Positions 9,782-18,713 of a stretch of 64,000 nucleotides of DNA are shown here, piece by piece (the stretch's first letter is position 1; every line of letters begins with the position of its first letter). The notes beneath the pieces were generated by a model that saw only the letters and a list, made by a program, of their open reading frames with translations, was not told the DNA's origin and searched no databases. Source of the stretch: Neiella marina (GTDB taxonomy: Bacteria > Pseudomonadota > Gammaproteobacteria > Enterobacterales > Neiellaceae); the NCBI RefSeq assembly GCF_002165625.1, contig NZ_NGNS01000026.1:1-64000 (forward strand), written 5' to 3'. The position numbers and the translations under genes are program-made.

Positions 9782-10662
9782 CGGGCAACAGTTCATTAAT
9801 CAGCTGTGGCCATTCTCTAACAGGGGGCTTCACGGCTTACCTGAGCTATGCATACAGCCAACCAGCACTGAGCGCAGATAGAGAGCGAGCCTTGTTTGTT
9901 CGTTACTCTGAGGATGATGATTTAGATGCTGCTCGAGAAATCATTCTGTCACACATACGATTTGTTGCTTATGTTGCTCGCAGCTTTTCTGGCTATAACC
10001 TACCAATGGACGATTTGGTTCAAGAAGGCAGTATTGGCCTTATGAAGGCCTTAAAGCGCTTTGATCTGAGCGTTGGCGTTCGGTTTGCCAGTTTTGCTGT
10101 TCACTGGATCAAGGCTGAGATCCAAGAGTTCGTCATTAAAAACTGGAAGCTGGTGAAAGTTGCGACAACTAAAGCCCATCGGCGATTGTTTTTCAATCTT
10201 CGCGGATTGAAAAATACGCTGGGCTGGATGAACTCTAATGAGGTTAAAGAAGTCGCCGACTATTTGAACGTGGATGAGCGCGATGTTGTTGAAATGGAGA
10301 GCAGGCTTAGACAAAGCGATGTGTTTTTTGATGAATCATTCGGTGAAGCAAAAACTGAAGATGCCATGTTAGGAGAAGCACATGCGAAAATGTTAGAAGA
10401 CAAGTCTTCATGTCCAGAGCAGCATACCTTAGTCGAAGATTTGAATAACAAGTGTCGACAAAAAATTTCCGAATACTTGAGACGGCTTGATGACCGCGCT
10501 AAAGATATTTTCGTTAGCCGTTGGTTAGTCAATGACGAAAGTCAGCGCACGCAGTTGAAGGAATTGGCGCAAAAATACGGCATATCATCCGAGCGAGTTC
10601 GTCAAATAGAATCAGACGTTCTAAATCAGCTAAGACGGCATCTTCAGAACGAAAGCTTATAA
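9778..10662 (+). CDS. rpoH: RpoH-family (sigma32) sigma factor, probable second copy
   Basis: 294-residue heat-shock sigma factor. Region 2 is clear: SHIRFVAYVARSFSGY, DLVQEGSIGLMKALKRF and the promoter-melting SFAVHWIKAEIQEFV. The RpoH box (RRLFFNLR, about 136-143) separates it from RpoD/RpoS, and a region 4.2 helix-turn-helix (LKELAQKYGISSERVRQIES) ends the protein. Residues matching Escherichia Leu47, Ala50 and Ile54, which matter for chaperone and membrane-linked turnover, are kept (Leu49, Ala52, Ile56). The middle segment (190-225) is divergent. The housekeeping rpoH normally follows ftsYEX, which is not the context here, so this is likely a dedicated paralogue controlling the adjacent chaperones. 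It is translationally coupled to the small exported protein. Confidence 0.9.
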   Translation: MTGNSSLISCGHSLTGGFTAYLSYAYSQPALSADRERALFVRYSEDDDLDAAREIILSHIRFVAYVARSFSGYNLPMDDLVQEGSIGLMKALKRFDLSVGVRFASFAVHWIKAEIQEFVIKNWKLVKVATTKAHRRLFFNLRGLKNTLGWMNSNEVKEVADYLNVDERDVVEMESRLRQSDVFFDESFGEAKTEDAMLGEAHAKMLEDKSSCPEQHTLVEDLNNKCRQKISEYLRRLDDRAKDIFVSRWLVNDESQRTQLKELAQKYGISSERVRQIESDVLNQLRRHLQNESL

Positions 10663-10692
10663 TGTTTTAAAAGATAAATTGGAACATGAATG

Positions 10693-10718
10693 GGCGGCCA
10701 TGAAGCCGCCATTTTTTT
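10693..10718 (+). terminator. Intrinsic terminator of the rpoH-like gene
   Basis: GGCGGC (10693-10698) pairs with GCCGCC (10705-10710) over a CATGAA loop, followed by A and seven T residues. It closes the heat-shock locus. The 180 bases after it, up to the marR stop at 10903, hold a TAATTGA/TCAATTA inverted repeat (10853-10870) and nothing else I can identify. Confidence 0.85.
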
Positions 10719-10902
10719 AGATGTAACTTGGAATTAAAGGAGGTTGAGCCGCTGTTTTTAAGGGGGGATCAGATTAGAAGAGGCTGTGAGTTTTACTAGG
10801 AAAACCAAACGGTCACCAATTTACCTAAAGTTCTCACGTAAATGTCACAGCCTAATTGAGTATTCAATTAGCAAAAGATTAAGCATTATTTGCGCTTTGG
10901 GT

Positions 10903-11406
10903 TTAGTCATTTACCTCAGTGTTCATTGGTGGTGCTGGCCTGTCAATTTCGCCAACATCGAGCACTGGTGCCGCATCAATGTTCTCGGCGTCCATCATAA
11001 CAGCCAAGCGCTGTAACGATGCCAAGATCATAGATTGCTCCCAATCTTCCAACTCTTGAAACTGTTCCACGAAATGCTCCTGAAGTGGCGCGGGTGCGCC
11101 GGCAGTCTTTTCTTCTCCGTGGCTGGTGAGACTCACTAGCACTTTGCGTCGATCTTGCTCTGAGCGCGTACGACTAATCAACTGTTTAGCTTCAAGCCGA
11201 TCTAAGATACTGGTAACCGTTGCTTGGCTTAGACTTATCTCATTGGCGATTTCTCGACTGATCATCGGCCCACGATTTTTGAGAGCTTGCAGGACGAGTA
11301 ACTGCGGCGAAGTTAAGCCTGAAGTTTTGTTAAGGTAGCGCGAATGCAGATCGGTTGCGCGGATCAACCGGCGCAACGAAGCAAGAACAAGTTCGTAATT
11401 TTCCAT
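10903..11406 (-). CDS. MarR-family regulator, CosR/EctR-like
   Basis: 167 residues from ATG 11406 (TTG 11409 also in frame). The winged helix-turn-helix is visible: LTSPQLLVLQAL, ISREIANEISLSQATVTSIL as the recognition region, then the wing SEQDRRKVLVSLT. A C-terminal tail (AENIDAAPVLDVGEI) resembles, from memory, that of osmolyte-controlling MarR proteins of marine bacteria (CosR, EctR). The gene lies directly downstream of the proline synthesis and uptake genes on the same strand, which fits an osmolyte regulator. The ligand or signal is unknown; CosR/EctR assignment is inference. Confidence 0.85.
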   Translation of the reverse strand: MENYELVLASLRRLIRATDLHSRYLNKTSGLTSPQLLVLQALKNRGPMISREIANEISLSQATVTSILDRLEAKQLISRTRSEQDRRKVLVSLTSHGEEKTAGAPAPLQEHFVEQFQELEDWEQSMILASLQRLAVMMDAENIDAAPVLDVGEIDRPAPPMNTEVND

Positions 11407-11432
11407 CAAATATCAACAACCCTATCATTAGC

Positions 11433-11456
11433 GGCCTGATTATATGCAATCAGGCC
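11433..11456 (-). terminator. Hairpin between proC and marR
   Basis: A 9-bp perfect stem, GGCCTGATT (11433-11441) with AATCAGGCC (11448-11456), lies between the proC stop and the marR start. No T-run follows in the minus direction, so it may only reduce read-through from proC into marR. Confidence 0.45.
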
Positions 11457-11495
11457 ATTGCGAGATAGGTGGATTATTCAAAATACTGAATTGCC

Positions 11496-12329
11496 TTACT
11501 CACAAAAAGCGTTATCACTTTGGCCGAACAGCCTAGTCCGAGTGGCTGCGGCTGCCATCGCCATGGCTACCACTTGGTCCATATCCATTGCGTCAAATGC
11601 ATCAAGAGCCGCTGCGGTCGATCCGTTAGGTGACGTGACTCGTTCTCGCAAGCAGGCTAAATCGACCTGCGACTCACTAGCCATGGCAATCGCACCAATG
11701 GCACTTTGACGCACACATCTAGACGCCTCTTGAGCACTCAACCCTTGTTGCACCGCCGCTTTAGTCATGGCTTCCATAAAACGGAAGAAGTAAGCCGGAG
11801 CGCTGCCTGCGGCGGCAACAACGGCCGCCATATCACGCTCATCAGACAACCAGATTGCCTCACCTACTGCATCAAACAATTGCTCGGCCAATTGCTGGCT
11901 TGCAGCAGCTGTCGCGGCGCTGCAATATAGCCCAGTCATCCCTTGCTGCATTGCCGTGGGCAGGTTCGGCATGGCACAAATAACACGCTGTTCATCGCCA
12001 AGCCACTGACCAAGTTGCTGATGCTGGACGCCAGCGGCAATCGAAATCACCGTGTGATCAGCTAGTCTGACGGCGGCCAGCTCCCCACATACCTGAGCAA
12101 CAAGTTGAGGTTTGACTGCGACGATAATGGCATTGGCAAACGCCACTGCACCACAATTGCACGCACTGGTTGCCACCTGATAACGATCGCTCAGACGCTG
12201 CCGAGTCGCCGCACTGGGTGCACAAACAAGAATATGGTTGGCCGGCATACCTGCTGCCAATAGGCCCTGAATAATGGCAGTTGCCATATGGCCGCCACCG
12301 ATAAACGCCACCTTTTTCGTTTTAATCAT
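11496..12329 (-). CDS. proC: Pyrroline-5-carboxylate reductase
   Basis: 277-residue NAD(P)H enzyme that performs the last step of proline synthesis. The N-terminal Rossmann motif (FIGGGHMATAIIQGL), the central PNLP region (CAMPNLPTAMQQGMTGL) and the C-terminal dimer/catalytic region (VTSPNGSTAAAL, with GSAPAYFF before it) are intact. I chose ATG 12329 over ATG 12344 because GGAG lies seven bases before it. It follows proA by 22 bp and is the third synthesis gene of the operon. Confidence 0.95.
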   Translation of the reverse strand: MIKTKKVAFIGGGHMATAIIQGLLAAGMPANHILVCAPSAATRQRLSDRYQVATSACNCGAVAFANAIIVAVKPQLVAQVCGELAAVRLADHTVISIAAGVQHQQLGQWLGDEQRVICAMPNLPTAMQQGMTGLYCSAATAAASQQLAEQLFDAVGEAIWLSDERDMAAVVAAAGSAPAYFFRFMEAMTKAAVQQGLSAQEASRCVRQSAIGAIAMASESQVDLACLRERVTSPNGSTAAALDAFDAMDMDQVVAMAMAAAATRTRLFGQSDNAFCE

Positions 12330-12351
12330 AGAAACTCCAATCAAATGTCGA

Positions 12352-13599
12352 TTAGGCGCGGATCTGGCCGTGGCCCAGTACCAGAAATTTTTCCGTCGTT
12401 AACGATTCCAACCCCATCGGGCCATAAGCATGGAGCTTGGTTGTTGCAATGCCAATTTCTGCACCTAAGCCAAGTTCACTGCCATCGGAGAAACGCGAAC
12501 TGGCATTCACCATTACCACTGATGCATCAACTTGATGCTGAAACTGCTGCGCGGCTAGCTCAGATTGAGTACAAATAACTTCAGTATGCTGACTACCAAA
12601 CTGGTCGATATGCCGGATGGCAGCATCAATGTCATCGACAATTTTAACCGCAATGGTTAACCCCAAATATTCTTCTCCAAAAGCATCATCAGCTAGCAAT
12701 GTGGCGTCATCAAAATAACCAATCGCCTCGGAACAGGCATTGATCGACACCTGATGTGCTCGCAGTTGTGCGGCCACCTGGGGCAACCACTGATCGGCAA
12801 TCGAGCGATGTACTAACAGGCATTCAAGGGCGTTACAAACGCCAGGCCGTTGGACCTTGCCATTGATCAGCAAGTTGCTAGCCTGAGCAAAGTCAGCTGA
12901 CTGATCAACGTAAAGATGACACACCCCTTTAAAATGCTGGATCACCGGAATGGAGCTGTGGTCGGTGACAAATTGAATAAGTCCTTCTCCGCCGCGCGGG
13001 ATCACCAAATCAATGTGCTGGCGTTGCTTTATAAGCTGCAGCATGAGCTGTCGGTCGGTATCGGGCACCACCAAAATCGCATCTTTAGGTAAACCAAAGC
13101 GGGCCAGTACCTGACGCAAAATGTTGGCAATCGCCAAGCTGGTTTGCAGTGCCTCTTTACCGCCGCGCAAAATGACCGCATTGCCGGATTTAAAACACAG
13201 CGCAGCGGCATCAGCGGTAACGTTGGGTCGGGCCTCAAAAATCATGCAGATCACGCCAAGCGGAATACGCACTTTATCAATCGAAATTCCGTTCGGGCGC
13301 TGGCCAATATGGCGCTTTTCGCCAACCGGATCGGGCAATACGGCGACTTGCCGTAAGCCATCACTCATTGCTTTGATGCGCTCGCTGCTCAGGGTCAGGC
13401 GGTCGACAAAAGCGGAGTCATATGACTGCTCTTTAGCATTGTCGACTTCGAATTGATTGGTCGTCAAAATCAAGCTTTGATGCTGCTCTAGCTCATCGGC
13501 CATGACGTTGAGAATTTTATTCTTTTGCGAACTGGTCAGTTGCGCGATGGTTTTTGCTGCCTTGGCCGCTTGTGCCGCCAAGATGGTCGCAATACTCAT
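12352..13599 (-). CDS. proA: Glutamate-5-semialdehyde dehydrogenase
   Basis: 415-residue NADPH-dependent gamma-glutamyl-phosphate reductase, second step of proline synthesis. The catalytic Cys lies in RPGVCNALECLL, and the coenzyme-region sequences FEARPNVTADAAALCFKSGNA and IPRGGEGLI are typical. Length is normal for the family. ATG 13599 overlaps the proB TGA (4-bp ATGA overlap) and is preceded by GGAGA. ProB and ProA usually form a complex that channels the unstable intermediate, and the coupled translation fits this. Confidence 0.97.
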   Translation of the reverse strand: MSIATILAAQAAKAAKTIAQLTSSQKNKILNVMADELEQHQSLILTTNQFEVDNAKEQSYDSAFVDRLTLSSERIKAMSDGLRQVAVLPDPVGEKRHIGQRPNGISIDKVRIPLGVICMIFEARPNVTADAAALCFKSGNAVILRGGKEALQTSLAIANILRQVLARFGLPKDAILVVPDTDRQLMLQLIKQRQHIDLVIPRGGEGLIQFVTDHSSIPVIQHFKGVCHLYVDQSADFAQASNLLINGKVQRPGVCNALECLLVHRSIADQWLPQVAAQLRAHQVSINACSEAIGYFDDATLLADDAFGEEYLGLTIAVKIVDDIDAAIRHIDQFGSQHTEVICTQSELAAQQFQHQVDASVVMVNASSRFSDGSELGLGAEIGIATTKLHAYGPMGLESLTTEKFLVLGHGQIRA

Positions 13600-14702
13600 G
13601 AAGTCTCCAAAATTGCAATATTCTGATTCGATAGGATTGGGGTTTTGTCGACGGTTAGCGACAACAGCGCATCACCAGAGGCTTCTCGGGTGATCAAGCT
13701 CAACACGCAGCTGCTGTGCTGAGTCGTCGCCTTGGCCAACTTGGTGCCGTTCTTGGCTCGGATTAGAACTGTATCTCCGCTGGAAAAGTCTCCTACGACA
13801 TCGAGAATGTCGGTGTGTTTTAAGTTCTCGCCATTTTCGTGCAACCGTGACTCGCTGCCATTGGTGACAACAATTTCACCCTGAGCTCGAGCAGTGTGTG
13901 TTAACCAGTGAGCACTTTCTTGCAATGGCTCCGCATGGGGTACAAACTCAGTGCCTGGGTTTTGGCCTTGCTGTAGGGCATACATGGCCTGCTCCGATCG
14001 ACCATTGACAATAAAGGTGCGAATGCCATGCGCCGTAGCCTTCTCTGCCGCTTCCAACTTGGTCCGCATACCTCCTGTTCCCACGGAGGTTCCTGCACCG
14101 CCGGCCATCGCCAATATCGAATCATTAATCGTGGTAACCTGTTCAATTCGGGATGCGTCTGCATGCTGGCGTGGATTCTTGTCAAACAAGCCATCGATAT
14201 CTGTGCAAATTATCAACGCATCGGCGCTAATGGCCCCTGCAACCATCGCTGATAAATTATCATTGTCACCTACCTTGAGAGCGTCAGGAGTCACCGCATC
14301 GTTCTCGTTCACAACCGGCAAAATGTTGTTGTTGAGCAACTCAAATGCTGTGTCCTTAATACTGTGGTAGCGTGATCTGTCCTGTAAGTCTCCTTGGGTT
14401 AGAAGCAATTGGGCTATTGGGAAATCAAACAGTCTCTGCCAAGCCGCCATCATTTCCATTTGCCCTTGCGCGGCCATTGCTTTTTTTAAAGCAGGCCCAG
14501 CTTCGCGACTTCCGTCAAACGCATCGGTGCCAGCAGCGACAGAGCCAGATGACACGAGTACCACCTGACATCCCTTCATCCGGCACTGAATAATGAACTG
14601 AGCGATCGAAAGCAAGTAACGAGAGCTACAACCTCGACCTTCTGGAGCAATTAATGCGCTGCCCACTTTTATAACGATTCTTTGCCAGCTAAATTGAGAC
14701 AA
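13596..14702 (-). CDS. proB: Glutamate 5-kinase with PUA domain
   Basis: 368-residue enzyme for the first, normally feedback-inhibited, step of proline synthesis. An amino-acid kinase domain (VIKVGSALI, VSSGSVAAG, NENDAV, GDNDNLSA, GTGGMRTKLEAA) is followed by a C-terminal PUA domain from about 275. The start is TTG 14702 behind AGGAGG. The segment after NENDAV reads TPDALK where Escherichia has ATAEIK, so the position of Escherichia Glu143 is Ala; from memory, changes at Glu143 relax proline inhibition. The residue matching Asp107 is kept. An osmotically used, less inhibited enzyme would fit the putP and MarR neighbours, but this is inference. Confidence 0.95.
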   Translation of the reverse strand: MSQFSWQRIVIKVGSALIAPEGRGCSSRYLLSIAQFIIQCRMKGCQVVLVSSGSVAAGTDAFDGSREAGPALKKAMAAQGQMEMMAAWQRLFDFPIAQLLLTQGDLQDRSRYHSIKDTAFELLNNNILPVVNENDAVTPDALKVGDNDNLSAMVAGAISADALIICTDIDGLFDKNPRQHADASRIEQVTTINDSILAMAGGAGTSVGTGGMRTKLEAAEKATAHGIRTFIVNGRSEQAMYALQQGQNPGTEFVPHAEPLQESAHWLTHTARAQGEIVVTNGSESRLHENGENLKHTDILDVVGDFSSGDTVLIRAKNGTKLAKATTQHSSCVLSLITREASGDALLSLTVDKTPILSNQNIAILETS

Positions 14703-14732
14703 AATTCCTCCTTTATCAAAACGTTGAGTTTG

Positions 14733-16229
14733 TTACCGGGAGACAGCAACAGTTTGCTGTACGAGTTTAAAGGTATGAATAACTTGAGATTCTGGGGAAC
14801 GGGTTAATAGACTGACGCTAAATATGGCAGCGGTTGCCAGTACGAAACCCGGAATAATTTCATAGATAAGCGAACTAAGTGTTTGGCCATCGGCCAACAG
14901 CGGCAAGTGACTCCACACCAACACCGTTACCGCGCCGGTAATAATACCCGCTATAGCACCGGCATAAGTCATTCGGTGCCAAAACAACGCCAACAGTACC
15001 AGTGGCCCAAATGCAGCACCAAAACCAGCCCAGGCATTGCTTACCAAACCCAGCACACTATTGTTGCTATCGAGCGCTAACATGCTTGCCACTAGAGCCA
15101 CGGCCGCAACACAAACCCGCCCGAGATTTACTGCTTGTTGCTGAGTTAAAGCCCGATGCATTAATGCGCCAAACAAGTCTTCTGTCAGTGAGCTCGATGA
15201 CACCAATAGCTGTGACGAGATAGTGCTCATGATCGCCGCCAGAATTGCCGCCATCAAAAAGCCACTGATGTAAGGGTTAAATAGAATCTCTGAGAATAGG
15301 ATAAAAATCGTTTCAGGGTCATTCAGCGCCAGCTGATATTTGCTGACATAAGCAACACCAACCAGCCCTGTTGCGACCGCGCCAACAACCGTCACTGTCA
15401 TCCAACCGAGGCCGATATTTCGTGCCATGGGAATATCAGCAACCGAGCGGATCGCCATAAAGCGAACAATAATATGGGGCTGGCCAAAATAACCGAGTCC
15501 CCAAGCCAAACTCGATATCAAGCCGAGTGTTGTCATGTCACTGAGCATATGGCTAAACGTAGGGATCACAGTGGCTGATTGGCGAAGTAATTCCTCGCCG
15601 CTATTAAAATATTGGTATGCCACCAGGGGAACTACAATTAGGGCGGCAAACATAATGCAGCCTTGCACAAAGTCTGTGAGGCTGACGGCCAAAAAACCAC
15701 CTAGCAAGGTGTAAACAACCACCACTGCTGCTGTAAGTATCACGCCAAACGAGTAGTCGAGCCCAAATGTTGACTGAAACAATTTACCGCCAGCAACCAA
15801 GCCAGCGGAAGTATATAGGGTGAAAAACAAAATAATCACGATGGCACTGGTGATCTGAAGCAGACTGCGCTCTTTACCGAACCGCTCACCAAAAAACTGG
15901 GGCAAGGTCAGCGCATCATTGGCGGCCTTGGTGTATACGCGCAATCGCGGCGCGACAAGTTGGTAGTTTGCCCAAGCACCGAAAAGCAAACCAAGAGCAA
16001 TCCAAATGGTCTCAAAACCCATAACAAACATCGCGCCAGGTAGGCCCATTAACATCCACCCACTCATGTCGGAAGCACCGGCAGATAGCGCAGTTACTTG
16101 AGGACTGACCTTGCGCCCACCGAGCATATACTCAGAGAGGTCACTTGTGGAACGGCGATAGGCAAACAGCCCAATTAATAACATGGCAGCAAAATAAATG
16201 GCTAATGCAATAGCCTTTTCGAAAGACAT
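14733..16229 (-). CDS. putP: Sodium/proline symporter
   Basis: 498-residue solute:sodium symporter (SSF family) of the inner membrane with about 13 helices. The PutP hallmarks are present: YRRSTSDLSEYMLGGR, SAGASDMSGWMLMGLPGA, and AWANYQLVAPRLRVYT. It is first in the minus-strand run putP-proB-proA-proC, 30 bp upstream of proB. Joining proline import with proline synthesis, instead of with the degrading enzyme PutA, points to osmotic rather than nutritional use. Confidence 0.95.
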   Translation of the reverse strand: MSFEKAIALAIYFAAMLLIGLFAYRRSTSDLSEYMLGGRKVSPQVTALSAGASDMSGWMLMGLPGAMFVMGFETIWIALGLLFGAWANYQLVAPRLRVYTKAANDALTLPQFFGERFGKERSLLQITSAIVIILFFTLYTSAGLVAGGKLFQSTFGLDYSFGVILTAAVVVVYTLLGGFLAVSLTDFVQGCIMFAALIVVPLVAYQYFNSGEELLRQSATVIPTFSHMLSDMTTLGLISSLAWGLGYFGQPHIIVRFMAIRSVADIPMARNIGLGWMTVTVVGAVATGLVGVAYVSKYQLALNDPETIFILFSEILFNPYISGFLMAAILAAIMSTISSQLLVSSSSLTEDLFGALMHRALTQQQAVNLGRVCVAAVALVASMLALDSNNSVLGLVSNAWAGFGAAFGPLVLLALFWHRMTYAGAIAGIITGAVTVLVWSHLPLLADGQTLSSLIYEIIPGFVLATAAIFSVSLLTRSPESQVIHTFKLVQQTVAVSR

Positions 16230-16899
16230 TTAAAACCTTTTAATTAGTTTTCTAATAGATTTTTTTGGGTCAGCTGAAAAACAGCAGGGATTAAGGCAAG
16301 GGAAAAAATCAGCAATAAGCAAAATTTGTTGCTGATATTAAGGAGTTCTGAACTTATTTTATTGTTTGCGCGTGCGAGTATGGCTTGCATAGAGAATTAA
16401 AATGCACCTTAATTGGTTAGTGTTCGAATTATTATTACACTAACTAGTTTTGATGTGTATTTCAACCTGATCGACGTTATCACGCACTTTTAGTGCTTCG
16501 GTCTAGAGTCAAGATAAGGTGTTTCTATTTTGCTAACGGGTTGTTCTAGCCAGGCAATTTGGCCAGAAACTCGACTTTTGGTCGGAGGAAATAAGGGGGT
16601 ATTTTTTATGCTTTATTATTTGTGGCAAGCACGTTACTAAACAAATCTATGTAATTTGCCAAACTAACTGAGGCTATTGCGGAGCTTTTAACTCATTGTA
16701 TTAATTGTGCTTCTTCAGTTAGCCAAAGTGAACAATGTGTTTTTAGATAGGAGGCGTGCGACTTCTTCGAGAAAATAGGCTCCGGCAAGAAACTAAAATT
16801 TAATATCCAGAGTTAGTGAGCTCTCTTTCCAAAACAATCAAAACAGTAAGAAGTTAAGCGAAAGTTGATAGCATGGCTTATGTGTCTAGCCAGAATCTG
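16230..16899. promoter_or_regulatory. 670-bp intergenic region upstream of putP
   Basis: An AT-rich region between mgtE and putP with no open frame I would support. ATTAG-TTTT-CTAAT (16243-16256) lies 14-27 bp upstream of the putP ATG and is placed like a MarR-type operator. A second, larger perfect repeat, GTTAGTGT (16416-16423) and ACACTAAC (16437-16444), lies about 190 bp upstream. I cannot assign a promoter with confidence. Confidence 0.4.
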
Positions 16900-18261
16900 T
16901 CAGCCTAGAGTCCAAAGCAAAGACCCCAACCCTAGGAAAAGAATAAACCCAACAATATCGGTGACTGTTGTAAGAATAACCGCCCCGGCTACTGCTGGGT
17001 CAACTTTTACCACTTTCAATACAAACGGAATCATAGTTCCTGAAGCTGCCGCAGCGAGGCCATTAACGAAGATAGCTACAGTAATTATGAAACCTAGCCC
17101 TGCAGAATCGAACCACTGCCACACGATAACACCAATGAGGCTACCCAAAACTGCGCCATTGATTGCTGCAACTTTTAGTTCTTTTCCTAGCAGCATGCGA
17201 ATATTACTCGGATGCAAGTGATTTAATGCTAACCCTCTCAGAGCAACCGCTAAGGTTTGGCTGCCCGCGATCCCGCCCATACTTGCGACTACGGGCATGA
17301 GAATGGCTAAAGAAACGACCTGCTGTAGGGTTTTCTCAAACATGCCGATGACAGCTGAGGCAAGAAAAGCTGTTAGCAGGTTGGCCATCAACCAAAACGC
17401 CCTAATTTGGGCAGCTTGCTTAATTGGAGTAAACAGATCTTCCTCTTCCGAAGCAGCTTCTGAAACGAAATGTTCGAGACTTTTTTCTTTCAGGCGCAGG
17501 AACAAATTCTCTATGGCAATCACGCCGATGACATTGTTGTCTTTAACCACGGGGAGCCAGCCGCCAATTGGCAGATCATTGACACCCTGAGCAGCGTCTA
17601 GCAATTTTTTCTCGTGATCTAGCGGTGCCATCTGCTTGGCGATTTTGTAAGCTTTCGTAACGGGATCGGTATTGTATAAATCGTGCCAGTCACACATACC
17701 CACGAAATTGCCACCTCGAGCGACTAGGCAAATCGCTTGTACGTCCTGTTGCTGCTGAAGTTTCTCTAAAACACGCTTAATACTTGAGGAAGAGCTAATA
17801 ATGAGAACTCTATTATCAACATATCGACCGACTTGCTCTTCTTCGTATGCTAATGCGGTTTGAAGCTGCTCACTAAGTTCGGGCTCTTGTCGATCTAAAA
17901 ACGCATCGACAATGTGCGATGGCAATATATCGGCGAAGAAAATCAGGTCTGATTCCGACATGTCGGCAGCCAAGCTGAATTGCTGCTCAGAGGTTAATCG
18001 GGTCAGTAGGTGCTGTGCTGTTGCCGTTTGCAACAGGTGTAAAACAGCCCACCAAGATTCTCGATTAATAGCCGCCCAAATCACGGGGCGATAACTATCA
18101 GTTATAGACTCAATGATATTTGACAAATCTTCATGCGATGCATCTGATAGATAACTTAAGTCGCGTGCGTCAGATGTGTCGTCTAGCTTTAAATTTTGCA
18201 GGGTGACAGCTAGTAAGTTAGTGCTGTCTTTATCTGCGCAATGAAGGTGTTCATCTGACAT
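16900..18261 (-). CDS. mgtE: MgtE-family magnesium transporter
   Basis: 453-residue Mg2+ channel of the inner membrane. It has an N-terminal helical MgtE_N domain (about 20-130), two CBS domains (about 140-265, including MCDWHDLYNTDP) and a five-helix pore domain from about 290. The pore contains PVVASMGGIAGSQTLAVALRG and a final helix pair with the conserved Asp (DPAVAGAVILTTVTDIVG). In studied members the cytoplasmic domains close the pore when Mg2+ is high. It is 11 bp after the zinc protease gene and last in that minus-strand operon. Confidence 0.93.
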   Translation of the reverse strand: MSDEHLHCADKDSTNLLAVTLQNLKLDDTSDARDLSYLSDASHEDLSNIIESITDSYRPVIWAAINRESWWAVLHLLQTATAQHLLTRLTSEQQFSLAADMSESDLIFFADILPSHIVDAFLDRQEPELSEQLQTALAYEEEQVGRYVDNRVLIISSSSSIKRVLEKLQQQQDVQAICLVARGGNFVGMCDWHDLYNTDPVTKAYKIAKQMAPLDHEKKLLDAAQGVNDLPIGGWLPVVKDNNVIGVIAIENLFLRLKEKSLEHFVSEAASEEEDLFTPIKQAAQIRAFWLMANLLTAFLASAVIGMFEKTLQQVVSLAILMPVVASMGGIAGSQTLAVALRGLALNHLHPSNIRMLLGKELKVAAINGAVLGSLIGVIVWQWFDSAGLGFIITVAIFVNGLAAAASGTMIPFVLKVVKVDPAVAGAVILTTVTDIVGFILFLGLGSLLWTLG

Positions 18262-18272
18262 AAATTACAACC

Positions 18273-18701
18273 TCAAGGAGATTCGATTAAAAACGACTGC
18301 GACGGATCAACCAATACCCGATCGCCCATTCCTTCACGTCCTAACAACATAAGGTAACTCATGTCTTCACGATTAGTTAATGTCACTTCAATGGGCCATT
18401 CTTGTTCACCCATGCGAATCAAGGTACGAATCACACAACGAACCTCTGTTCCTCCATTTGACGACTTTATTCGTCTCGAATCATGGAGAGGCGCTTGGCA
18501 CTGAACCACTTGCTCTAGATTGTAGATATCTGGATGCAAATCAAAGCTTACATAAGGTCGACCAGCCTTCGTTGTTTGTTTTAAATTATCCACATGCAAA
18601 GATGAGGTTTTTGCTCCAGTATCGACTCTAATTTGTAAATCATTAATGCCCAGCTCAGGCAATGCACAGAGCTCCAAGCTTCCTATCACCATTTTCTTCA
18701 T
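18273..18701 (-). CDS. Retropepsin-like ATP-dependent zinc protease family protein
   Basis: 142-residue protein of the family labelled putative ATP-dependent zinc protease (PF05618, RimB-like). The aspartic-protease-like motif RVDTGAKTSSLHV near the N-terminus and LLGREGMGDRVLVDPS near the end are diagnostic. Relatives usually sit beside rimK and AstE/AspA-like genes. Here the AstE/AspA neighbour is a pseudogene and no rimK is seen. It lies between that pseudogene (12 bp) and mgtE (11 bp). The true substrate is unknown. Confidence 0.85.
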   Translation of the reverse strand: MKKMVIGSLELCALPELGINDLQIRVDTGAKTSSLHVDNLKQTTKAGRPYVSFDLHPDIYNLEQVVQCQAPLHDSRRIKSSNGGTEVRCVIRTLIRMGEQEWPIEVTLTNREDMSYLMLLGREGMGDRVLVDPSQSFLIESP

Positions 18702-18713
18702 TCGCTCTCATCC

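Noticed and set aside
10786..11016. 76-codon plus-strand frame after the rpoH-like gene
   Set aside because: No ribosome site, partly antisense to marR, and no recognisable protein features.
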